DNA from: Chloroflexota bacterium
Lineage (GTDB): Bacteria > Chloroflexota > Dormibacteria > Dormibacterales > Dormibacteraceae
Direction of reading: 5' to 3'
Assembly: GCA_005888075.1 (NCBI GenBank)
Contig: VBKD01000054.1
Span: 1 to 11,791, forward strand
Length of the DNA: 11,791 bases
The position numbers were made by a program, and so were the translations under genes. The notes under the pieces are model-generated. The model saw only the letters and a program-made list of their open reading frames with translations, had not been told where the DNA came from and made no database searches. Shown here one piece after another: positions 6,289-11,791 of this stretch; position 1 is the stretch's first letter, and every line of letters starts with the position of its first letter.

Positions 6289-6903
6289 GTGGGCGATGAG
6301 CCAGAGACCGTCTACCTCGAGTCCGTTTCGTCGACGCAGGACATCGCACGCGAGATGCCGATCGGATCCATCGTGGTCGCCGATCACCAGAGCGCCGGTC
6401 GCGGACGGATGGACCGGCGATGGGAAGCGCCCGAAGGCACCGCCCTGCTGGTCTCGTTTGTCCTCCAGCCGGACCCTCTGCTGAGCCTGACCGTCGGGGT
6501 CGCGGCGGCGGAGGCGTGTGGACCTCAGGTGCGGCTCAAATGGCCCAACGACCTCCTGCTCGATGGCGGAAAGCTGGGCGGCATCCTGGTCGAGACCACC
6601 CCGTCCAAAGCGATCTGCGGCGTCGGCATCAACCTGACCTGGGCTCCCGAAGGCGCAGCCATGCTGAAGCAATCGCGAGATGAGCTGTTGGAGAGGCTCC
6701 GCGCGTCGATCGAGCTCTGGAGCGCGGCCGGACCCAGCGCTGTGATCGACCGCTGGCGACAACGGTCGGATACGTTGGGTCGGAGAGTCCGGCTGACGCT
6801 GCCCGGCCGTTCGATCGAGGGCATCGCAGAGGACATCACCGCACGAGGCGAGCTCATCATCGACGGCGAGACCTACAGCGCGGGCAGCGTCACCCACCTT
6901 TAG
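6289..6903 (+). CDS. birA: Biotin--[acetyl-CoA-carboxylase] ligase, monofunctional
   Basis: Biotin-protein ligase makes biotinyl-5'-AMP and transfers biotin to a lysine of biotin carboxyl carrier proteins. The 204-residue product has SVSSTQDIAR near residue 13, the biotinyl-AMP loop motif GRGRMDRRW at 37-45, KWPNDLLLDGGKLGGILVE at about 84-102 with the catalytic-site lysine, and GVGINL at about 111-116. A C-terminal SH3-like part (GRRVRLTLPGRSIEG) completes it. There is no N-terminal helix-turn-helix, so it is a group I enzyme and not the biotin-operon repressor. It is short for the family (about 230-270 is common), with compact loops, but no core motif is lost. The GTG at 6289 has no Shine-Dalgarno sequence and a -10-like box 7 nt upstream. 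It diverges from the F420 operon. Confidence 0.93.
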   Translation: MGDEPETVYLESVSSTQDIAREMPIGSIVVADHQSAGRGRMDRRWEAPEGTALLVSFVLQPDPLLSLTVGVAAAEACGPQVRLKWPNDLLLDGGKLGGILVETTPSKAICGVGINLTWAPEGAAMLKQSRDELLERLRASIELWSAAGPSAVIDRWRQRSDTLGRRVRLTLPGRSIEGIAEDITARGELIIDGETYSAGSVTHL

Positions 6904-6933
6904 GGGATTTGAGACTCATAGCCAGTAGCTAGC

Positions 6934-6976
6934 GCCCCTCCGGCGCTTTGCGCCACCTCCCCATGAATGGGGAGGA
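6934..6976. repeat. REP-like double palindrome downstream of birA
   Basis: Two hairpins lie side by side in the 130-bp gap between birA and the MFS gene. The first is GGCGC-TTT-GCGCC (6942-6954). The second is CCTCCCCAT-GA-ATGGGGAGG (6956-6975), a perfect 9-bp inverted repeat whose central bases would form the loop. The layout of a GC-rich mini-hairpin followed by a CCTCCCC/GGGGAGG hairpin resembles dispersed extragenic palindromes in many high-GC genomes. No T-run follows, so it is not a standard intrinsic terminator, though it may stop or stabilise the birA message. The rest of the gap holds a likely MFS promoter and nothing else I can see. Confidence 0.6.
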
Positions 6977-7020
6977 TGACTGTTTACGCCGCTACCCGGC
7001 TGGTGTTGAGTTGCCATCGC

Positions 7021-7026
7021 TATCTT
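7021..7026 (+). promoter_or_regulatory. Possible -10 box for the MFS gene
   Basis: TATCTT matches 4/6 of TATAAT and lies 7 nt before the ATG at 7034, the leaderless spacing seen at other starts here. There is no convincing -35. AGGA at 7027-7030 could instead be a very close Shine-Dalgarno sequence, so the two readings compete. Confidence 0.3.
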
Positions 7027-7033
7027 AGGAACG

Positions 7034-8242
7034 ATGTCTATCCCAGCCGGATCTCGACGCATGGTCGCGCTGTATGTGGCGGCGGCCGCTGCGTTTGCCG
7101 CGATCGCCGCGCGGGGACTGACGGTGCCCCTTTACGCGCATGACATCGGCGCGAGCCGATTCGAGGTCGGCGCGCTGTTCTCGGTCGCCACTCTGGCCGG
7201 CGCGATCCTCTCCCTACCCGCCGGTGTTCTCGTCGATCGTTTCGGGGCGCGCACGTTACTCATGCTGGCGTTGGGCTTGAGTGCCGCATCGCAGCTGGCC
7301 ACTGCAGCGACGCCGAGCGTGGCTCCGCTGTTCATCTGGCAGGTGCTCGGCGGCCTCGGCGCGGGCGTGCAGCAGGCTGCGCTATTCAGCGCGGTCACCG
7401 AATCCGTGTCGAGGGGACGCCTCGGCCGCGCCATGGGCTGGCTGACCCTTTCCATGCAGGCCGGCTTCTTCCTTGGTCCCGCGATCGCCGGCATCGCGCT
7501 GAAATGGATCGACGTCAGGACCGACATCGCTGTGACGACCGTCCTGCTGGTCTTGACGATCCCAGGGGCGATCGTGGCCAGCGGCACCCGGCAGCACACT
7601 GGGCGCGGCCTTTCGATTCGTGGGCCGCTGCGCCGGCTGGTGCAGCAGCGTTCGTTCGCCCCCGTGACCATCGGCCTGCTGGCCATGACCCTGGTCTGGG
7701 GCACGGTGGGAGCGTTTCTTCCGGTGTTCGGCAAGGAAGCGCTGCGCCTGCCGAGCTCGCAGGTCGGCTACCTGCTCGCACTTCTGGCCGTGGTCAACGG
7801 CCTGTCTCGCCCGCCCGCGGGACGCATCGTCGACCAGGCTCGACAGCGCTGGCCGATCGTGTTCGCGGGAGTCGCCGGATGGTCGGCGGTGACCATCGTG
7901 TTGGGTCACCTGACTGGCTTTGTCGGGCCGGCCATCGTGCTGGCCCTTGGCACGCCCCTCATGGCCACGAGCTTCGTCGCCGTCGGCGTGGTTTTTGGCG
8001 ACCTGTCGGCAGGCTCAACGCGTGGCGTGACGATGGGCATGTACGGAACCATTCTGTTCGCGGGGTTGGCCGCAGGACCGCTGATCTTCGGCCCGATCGT
8101 CCAGGGCTACGGTTACGCCGCCGGGTTCACCGCATGCGCCGTCGTGTCGGTGCTGCTCGCGATCGTGATGGCGGTCTTGCACGTCGAACCTCGCCGGAAG
8201 CGGGTCGAGGTTCCAGTTCCTCCCGCAGCGCCCGGGACCTGA
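7034..8242 (+). CDS. Major facilitator superfamily transporter
   Basis: This 402-residue integral membrane protein has the pattern of about 12 hydrophobic helices of an MFS carrier. The MFS motif A appears as PAGVLVDRFGARTLL at 62-76, between helices 2 and 3. A second-half echo is RPPAGRIVDQARQRW, near residues 259-273. Helix 5 carries the GFFLGPAIAG stretch (about 144-153), typical of motif C in drug:H+ antiporters. It is most like sugar or drug efflux MFS proteins, but the substrate cannot be read from sequence. The ATG at 7034 begins a short cytoplasmic, basic N-terminus (SRRM) before helix 1. The last helix (FTACAVVSVLLAIVMAVL) and the tail lie antisense to the Nudix gene over 116 nt. It stands alone on its strand. 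Confidence 0.9.
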   Translation: MSIPAGSRRMVALYVAAAAAFAAIAARGLTVPLYAHDIGASRFEVGALFSVATLAGAILSLPAGVLVDRFGARTLLMLALGLSAASQLATAATPSVAPLFIWQVLGGLGAGVQQAALFSAVTESVSRGRLGRAMGWLTLSMQAGFFLGPAIAGIALKWIDVRTDIAVTTVLLVLTIPGAIVASGTRQHTGRGLSIRGPLRRLVQQRSFAPVTIGLLAMTLVWGTVGAFLPVFGKEALRLPSSQVGYLLALLAVVNGLSRPPAGRIVDQARQRWPIVFAGVAGWSAVTIVLGHLTGFVGPAIVLALGTPLMATSFVAVGVVFGDLSAGSTRGVTMGMYGTILFAGLAAGPLIFGPIVQGYGYAAGFTACAVVSVLLAIVMAVLHVEPRRKRVEVPVPPAAPGT

Positions 8243-8726
8243 GGTATTCGCTCAGAACGCCCTGGTGGCTGGGAAAGGCCAACGGCGGCAGCATGTCCAG
8301 CGTGAAGACACCGACCTCGAGCATCTCCGAGCCCGCGCTCGGGATCAAACCATCGGCGATACGTCCTCGGTAGGCGATTCCGATCATGCTCGCCGCGGTC
8401 GATTTCGGTATGTGGTACACGCCCAACAACCCGGTGAGCTCGACCGGAACGCCTATCTCCTCCATGCATTCACGCACCGCCGCACCGGCGGGATCCTCGT
8501 CGTCATTGACGAATCCGCCCGGCAGGCACCAGAGGCCATAACCCGGCTCGATGGCGCGGCGTCCGAGCACAATGCCGCCGTTGGACTCGACCACGACGGC
8601 GGTCGCGACCTTTGGGTCATGCCACAGCACGAAGCCGTCGTTCGGACACGTCTCAACCTCGCGGCCTTCGATGATCGTGGCCACCAGCGGCGTGCCGCAG
8701 TTGATGCAGAAGTGTCGCTCTGACAC
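8127..8726 (-). CDS. Nudix hydrolase with N-terminal zinc-ribbon remnant
   Basis: Nudix enzymes hydrolyse nucleoside diphosphates linked to another group. The 199-residue product has a complete Nudix box, G-x5-E-x7-R-E-C-M-E-E-I-G-V, from Gly71 to Val93. An N-terminal zinc-ribbon-like part has Cys7, Cys10 and Cys27, but Asp30 stands where a fourth cysteine is usual (CPND instead of CPxC), so metal binding may be altered or lost. The SQPWPFPxS motif of NADH pyrophosphatase NudC is absent, so an ADP-ribose or other NDP-X substrate is more likely. The C-terminal 40 residues are Arg/Pro-rich and lie antisense to the end of the MFS gene; this tail may be non-functional. The GTG at 8726 is 10 nt after the diguanylate cyclase stop, so the two genes probably share a transcript. 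Confidence 0.9.
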   Translation of the reverse strand: MSERHFCINCGTPLVATIIEGREVETCPNDGFVLWHDPKVATAVVVESNGGIVLGRRAIEPGYGLWCLPGGFVNDDEDPAGAAVRECMEEIGVPVELTGLLGVYHIPKSTAASMIGIAYRGRIADGLIPSAGSEMLEVGVFTLDMLPPLAFPSHQGVLSEYLRSRALREELEPRPASGEVRRARPPSRSRAAPTRRRMR

Positions 8727-8736
8727 TCCATCGAGG

Positions 8737-9894
8737 TTAGACCGGTTCGGGAGCCCCCGGCTTGGTGTGTTGCCTGGCGCCTGGGCCCTTCATGTCAGAC
8801 ACGCGCACCTGGTTGCGGCCGCCCTGCTTGGCCGCGTACAGCGCCTGGTCGGCGCGGTCGATCAGAGAGGTGAACAGCGCCGGCTCGTCCGTGGCGGCGA
8901 CACCGATGCTGATCGTGAGCTTCAATCCACCGGGAAACGTCGCCGCGGCAACCTTGGCGCGAATGCGATCGGCAAGCGTGCGCGCGCCGGCTTCTGTTGT
9001 CTCGTGAAGGATCATCGCGAACTCTTCGCCGCCATAGCGCGCGCATACATCCGATTCGCGGGCGCCGGTCGAGATGATCTGCGCCAGCTCCGCCAGCACC
9101 GCATCGCCGTTCAGATGCCCGTACGTGTCGTTGACCTGCTTGAAATGGTCGAGGTCGATCATCATGAACGCGATCGCCTTGCGGTGCCTGCGCGCTCGCT
9201 GCATCTCCTGTAGGAATCGCTGCGCCAGCGCGCGCCGGTTGGGCAGCTTCGTGAGCTCATCGGTCAGAGCGTTCTCCTCCTGAGCCTGGTAAAGCTGGGC
9301 ATGGCGAATCGCGATCGCCGCCTGCGACGCGACGCCGTTCAAGAGGTCGGCCTGATCCTCGGTCAGCTCGCGCCATCCGGTCAGGTAGAGCTCCATCGCC
9401 CCCATCAGCTGACCCGAGCGTTGGACCGGCACCACGAGGGCATGCTGCGGATGGCCACCGGCCTCGAGACCGGGCGCGGTCCTCTCGTCGAGCTTGACCA
9501 CCAGAGGTCGCATTGCAGTCAGTACCGAGTGCAGCGGTTCCTCGTCGATGCGGCGCAGCGAGCCGCGGGCGCGGTTGGTGAGGTTGTATGAGGCCTCGCG
9601 GTGCATCTCAGCCTTGCCCTGCCTGACCAGGTACATCGATCCGGCGACGGCGCCCATGATCCGCCCGGCGTGAGTGAGCGCGACGTTCAGCACCTCCTCG
9701 AGACCCAGTGAAGAGTTGACCGCGGAAGCGATCGTGAGGAGCAAGGCGGCGCGGTCGCGGGCGCCACTTTCGTCCTCGAGCGCGGCCTGCAGCTCGCCCG
9801 TCGTGCCGCGCAGCCTCATCAGAGAGATGGTCAGAAGGAGGAAGGCGACGACCAGCATGACGGACACGATCAGCAAGACGGCCGCTAGGTCCAA
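8737..9894 (-). CDS. GAF-GGDEF diguanylate cyclase, membrane-anchored
   Basis: This protein makes the second messenger cyclic di-GMP from two GTP. Numbered from the TTG at 9894 (385 residues), it has one N-terminal membrane helix (about 3-27), a short linker helix, a GAF domain (about 45-198) and a GGDEF domain (about 208-366). The active-site motif is RYGGEEF, with GGEEF at 288-292. An inhibitory-site RESD lies at 279-282, five residues ahead, so product inhibition is expected. DELTKLPNRR and MIDLDHFKQVNDTYGH are also intact. The GAF domain suggests control by a small ligand or redox state. AGGGAGG lies 7 nt before TTG 9894 but only 1 nt before an in-frame TTG at 9900, which decides the start. 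It is followed at 10 nt by the Nudix gene. Confidence 0.93.
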   Translation of the reverse strand: MDLAAVLLIVSVMLVVAFLLLTISLMRLRGTTGELQAALEDESGARDRAALLLTIASAVNSSLGLEEVLNVALTHAGRIMGAVAGSMYLVRQGKAEMHREASYNLTNRARGSLRRIDEEPLHSVLTAMRPLVVKLDERTAPGLEAGGHPQHALVVPVQRSGQLMGAMELYLTGWRELTEDQADLLNGVASQAAIAIRHAQLYQAQEENALTDELTKLPNRRALAQRFLQEMQRARRHRKAIAFMMIDLDHFKQVNDTYGHLNGDAVLAELAQIISTGARESDVCARYGGEEFAMILHETTEAGARTLADRIRAKVAAATFPGGLKLTISIGVAATDEPALFTSLIDRADQALYAAKQGGRNQVRVSDMKGPGARQHTKPGAPEPV

Positions 9895-9901
9895 CGCCAA
9901 C

Positions 9902-9908
9902 CCTCCCT
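9902..9908 (-). promoter_or_regulatory. Strong Shine-Dalgarno sequence of the diguanylate cyclase gene
   Basis: Minus-strand AGGGAGG lies 7 nt before TTG 9894 and is almost the only good Shine-Dalgarno sequence next to a start in this window, where most genes appear leaderless or weakly led. It selects TTG 9894 over TTG 9900. Confidence 0.6.
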
Positions 9909-9929
9909 AAATTCGAATCGCCATAGGTT

Positions 9930-9949
9930 AACGCCGGAAACTCGGCGTT
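9930..9949. other. Inverted repeat in the diguanylate cyclase / hot-dog gene divergent gap
   Basis: AACGCCG-GAAACT-CGGCGTT is a perfect 7-bp inverted repeat with a 6-nt spacer, lying between two divergent genes where no terminator is expected. It could be an operator for a dimeric regulator or a 5' untranslated hairpin. It includes the first base of the outermost TTG start of the plus gene, which argues against that start. Confidence 0.45.
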
Positions 9950-10794
9950 TGGTTCGCCTGGCCGGCTTCTATCCAGGTGGGTGGTACACTCGCCCCGATC
10001 TGGAGCCGCTCTCTTTCGACGATCTCCCTCTAGGCGGCGAATGGACGACGCGCCGGCGGACCATCTCTGATGCCGACATCGCCCTGTTCGCCGGTGTGGC
10101 CGGCGACCTTTCGCCGCTGACCATCGAAGCCAACCATGGCGCTCGCGCCGCTCCGCCCGCCCTGGTGGTGGCGGTCGCGGTCGGTCTCGGCTCGGTCGAC
10201 ATGCCGGTGCCGCTGGTCGATGAGTGGGAATGGCTGAACTGGAAGTTCCCGCGCCCGATCCATTCCGGGGACACGATATTCGCCCGCTGGACGCTGACCC
10301 AGAAGCGGCCGCCGGTCGGCGGCGCGCCCTCCGCGATCGTCGTCTGGCGCGTCGACGTGCACATCGCCGACGGGACGCTTTGCGCCGAGGGCGAGGTTGG
10401 CGCCAAGGTCAAGCGAGAATCCGCGGAGGTCCGCCATCGAGCTCCGGAGCCGGCCGCGGCCGGGCCGGTCGCGCCCGCCACGCCGGCGCGTCGCCGCCGA
10501 AGGCGGCGGGGCAGCAACGGGATCCTGCCCGAGCCCCCAGCGGTGGCCGCTCCGCCCGCCTCGACCGCCAAGCCCGAGAGAACCGCCGGGCCGTCTAGGA
10601 GGCGCCGGCGGCGCAGACCGGCAGGAACCGCCGGCCGTGAGGAAGAGCAGCACGAGCCGCGTGCCGCCCACGCGCCCGAGACCGCCCCACCGCCCGCCGC
10701 GGTCGCGCCTTCTGGTCCGACAACTCCCAACCGGTCCAAGGGCGGCATCGGTGGTGTGATCCGGCGCCTACGCGGAAGCGGCAGCGAAAGCTAG
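9949..10794 (+). CDS. Hot-dog fold (MaoC / FAS1-like dehydratase) protein with Arg-rich C-terminal tail
   Basis: Residues about 20-155 resemble the MaoC-like hot-dog domain of (R)-specific enoyl hydratases and their N-terminal partners. The pattern is RRRTISDADIALFAGVAGDLSP, then WKFPRPIHSGDTIFARWTL at about 98-116, then a closing strand to about 155. In catalytic members the GDxNPxH motif supplies Asp and His; here Asp53 is kept but Ser55 and Thr58 replace Asn and His, so hydratase activity is doubtful. Residues about 160-281 are low complexity (Pro, Ala, Arg) with two runs of seven arginines (181-187 and around 217-223), which could bind nucleic acid or acidic partners. The start is uncertain: TTG 9949 lies in a hairpin, CTG 10000 lies at the domain edge, and neither has a Shine-Dalgarno sequence. 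It converges on ispH with 3 nt between stops. Confidence 0.75.
   Translation: MVRLAGFYPGGWYTRPDLEPLSFDDLPLGGEWTTRRRTISDADIALFAGVAGDLSPLTIEANHGARAAPPALVVAVAVGLGSVDMPVPLVDEWEWLNWKFPRPIHSGDTIFARWTLTQKRPPVGGAPSAIVVWRVDVHIADGTLCAEGEVGAKVKRESAEVRHRAPEPAAAGPVAPATPARRRRRRRGSNGILPEPPAVAAPPASTAKPERTAGPSRRRRRRRPAGTAGREEEQHEPRAAHAPETAPPPAAVAPSGPTTPNRSKGGIGGVIRRLRGSGSES
9982..9990 (+). promoter_or_regulatory. Extended -10 candidate near the hot-dog gene start
   Basis: TGGTACACT fits the extended -10 form TGnTAnnnT and would start transcription at about 9996-9998, just before an in-frame CTG at 10000 where the conserved domain begins. If used, the coding region is about 51 nt shorter than drawn from TTG 9949. 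A leaderless CTG would be unusual, so this is weak. Confidence 0.3.
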
Positions 10795-10797
10795 AGG

Positions 10798-11667
10798 TTA
10801 GGCCGGGACCTCCAGCGCCTCCAGGTACTCGACCACTCGGCGTGTCAGCTGCGTCGGGGTCGAGGCGCCGCTCGTCACGCCGACCTTCGTGGCGCCGCGA
10901 AACCAGCTGAGATCGAGGTCCTCGAACCGGTCGACGAGGTAGGCCGGCTTGTGCCCGAGCTTCTTCACGACCTCGACCAGGCGGAGCGAGTTGGAAGACC
11001 GTGGGCTGCCGACCACGATCACCAGGTCGACCTCTTTCGCGGCTTCGACGGCCGCCTCCTGCCGCTCCTGGGTCGCCCGGCAGATCTCGTTGTGGACCTC
11101 GGCTTGCGGGTAGCGCGCCTTGACCCGTCCGATCATGTCCTCGGTGTCCCAAACAGACAGCGTGGTCTGGCATGTCACCGCGACGCGCTCGCCCTTGATG
11201 TCGAGGGCGTCGATGTCTTGCGGGTCCTGGACCAGGTGCACCTTACCCGGCGCTTCTCCAACCACTCCTTCCGGCTCGGGGTGCCCCTTGCGCCCGATGT
11301 AGACGACCTCGTACCCCTGGCGGGCCAGGTCGGAGACGAGCTCGTGGGTGCGGACCACGTCTGAGCAGGTTGCGTCGACAGGCTTCAACCCAAGGTCGAT
11401 TGCTCGCTGCTTGACCTGCGGCGATACGCCGTGAGCGGTGAAGATGACGGTGCCCTCTTTGATCTGCTCGAGACCGGCCAGCCGGTCTGGCTGGTCAACC
11501 AGTGCGATGCCTTGCTCCTGGAGGTCGTCGGTGGCGTGCGTGTTGTGGACGAGCATGCCGAGCATGTGGACGGGGCCTTGCGTCTCCTCCCGCACGCGTT
11601 TGGCGATCCGGAACGCATCCACGACGCCGTGGCAATAGCCACGAGGCGTGATCTTGAGGACTTCCAT
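10798..11667 (-). CDS. ispH: 4-hydroxy-3-methylbut-2-enyl diphosphate reductase
   Basis: IspH (LytB) is the last enzyme of the MEP isoprenoid pathway and reduces HMBPP to IPP and DMAPP with a [4Fe-4S] cluster. The 289-residue product has the three cluster cysteines Cys12 (PRGYCHGV), Cys101 (DATCSD) and Cys196 (EICRAT). Substrate-binding residues are also visible: His42 (VHN), His79 (TAHGVSP), His129 and catalytic Glu131 (GHPEPEG), the TT of CQTTLS, and SSNS at about 224-227. The RGYCHGVVDA opening resembles the Bacillus-type subgroup. ATG 11667 starts exactly at the family N-terminus (MEVLKITPRG); the frame is open to 11745, but that extension is Arg-rich and unlike the family. No Shine-Dalgarno sequence precedes it; a -10-like TAAACT lies 11 nt upstream. 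It stands alone, convergent to the hot-dog gene. Confidence 0.96.
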   Translation of the reverse strand: MEVLKITPRGYCHGVVDAFRIAKRVREETQGPVHMLGMLVHNTHATDDLQEQGIALVDQPDRLAGLEQIKEGTVIFTAHGVSPQVKQRAIDLGLKPVDATCSDVVRTHELVSDLARQGYEVVYIGRKGHPEPEGVVGEAPGKVHLVQDPQDIDALDIKGERVAVTCQTTLSVWDTEDMIGRVKARYPQAEVHNEICRATQERQEAAVEAAKEVDLVIVVGSPRSSNSLRLVEVVKKLGHKPAYLVDRFEDLDLSWFRGATKVGVTSGASTPTQLTRRVVEYLEALEVPA

Positions 11668-11678
11668 GGCGTCAATCG

Positions 11679-11684
11679 AGTTTA
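11679..11684 (-). promoter_or_regulatory. Possible -10 box for ispH
   Basis: Minus-strand TAAACT (4/6 to TATAAT) lies 11 nt before the ispH ATG and would give a leader of about 5 nt. No -35 match is seen at normal spacing, so this rests only on the position and the similar arrangement at other starts here. Confidence 0.3.
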
Positions 11685-11735
11685 CGCGGCGACGCTGCTT
11701 CTCTCGGAGCACCGCATGCGCACCGTTGTCACCAA

Positions 11736-11780
11736 ACGTTCGCAAAACGAGACAGGAGGCACTCGTCTGGCAGCGAACGT
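11736..11780. repeat. Nested inverted repeats upstream of ispH
   Basis: The outer arms ACGTTCGC (11736-11743) and GCGAACGT (11773-11780) are perfect 8-bp complements. Inside them ACGAG (11747-11751) and CTCGT (11762-11766) form a second stem around a 10-nt loop that reads ACAGGAGGCA on the plus strand and so holds an AGGAGG. The structure could fold in RNA of either strand or serve as an operator. It sits at the window edge, so the gene it serves may lie outside. Confidence 0.5.
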
Positions 11781-11791
11781 GCGGAATGGTC

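Noticed and set aside
7504..8373. 289-codon plus-strand frame overlapping the MFS gene
   Set aside because: Arg/Gly/His-rich frame-shifted shadow of the MFS gene, whose own frame has membrane helices and motif A.
10794..10812. Possible terminator GAGGT-N9-ACCTC between the hot-dog gene and ispH
   Set aside because: The stem is only 5 bp with a 9-nt loop and no T-run on either strand.
11736..11780. tRNA or tmRNA fragment suggested by GTTCGC
   Set aside because: The T-loop lacks the invariant A58 position and no acceptor, anticodon or tag-coding parts can be assembled.

Overview
The window is a gene-dense chromosomal stretch of a high-GC bacterium that makes and uses the deazaflavin cofactor F420. 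F420 synthesis genes, a monofunctional biotin ligase without a DNA-binding domain, a Bacillus/Actinobacteria-style IspH, frequent GTG/TTG starts and few Shine-Dalgarno sequences point to a Gram-positive-type or Terrabacteria lineage. Candidatus Dormibacterota, Chloroflexota or a deep actinobacterium fit best. This placement is inference from gene content; no rRNA gene is present. There is no sign of phage, insertion sequence, CRISPR or tRNA.

Left part (1-2061, minus strand): yqeY, nth (endonuclease III) and a Gfo/Idh/MocA oxidoreductase that runs off the left edge, all in one direction. A compact, nearly symmetrical divergent promoter (2066-2101) separates them from a plus-strand, two-membrane-pass, proline/alanine-rich protein of unknown function (2108-2941).

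Centre (2927-6268, minus strand): a tight F420 operon. In order of transcription it holds a small two-helix membrane protein, an FGD-like F420-dependent oxidoreductase, cofC, cofE and cofD. Gaps are 1 and 4 nt, then two 4-nt stop/start overlaps. The three cof genes build the phospho-lactyl (or phosphoenolpyruvyl) side chain, attach it to FO and add glutamates. The FGD-like enzyme would be a user of the finished cofactor. FO synthase is not in the window. The operon diverges from birA (biotin-protein ligase) across only 20 bp.

Right part (6289-11791): birA, a REP-like double hairpin, an MFS transporter on the plus strand, then a minus-strand GAF-GGDEF diguanylate cyclase followed by a Nudix hydrolase. 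The Nudix gene overlaps the MFS gene tail-to-tail by 116 nt. Next come a plus-strand hot-dog (MaoC-like) protein with an arginine-rich tail and, convergent to it, ispH of the MEP isoprenoid pathway.

Most genes are ordinary housekeeping or cofactor genes. The most interesting points are the symmetrical, apparently leaderless divergent promoter, the linkage of an unknown small membrane protein to an F420 operon, the FGD-like enzyme lacking one substrate-binding segment, and the hot-dog protein with a lost catalytic histidine and two poly-Arg tracts.
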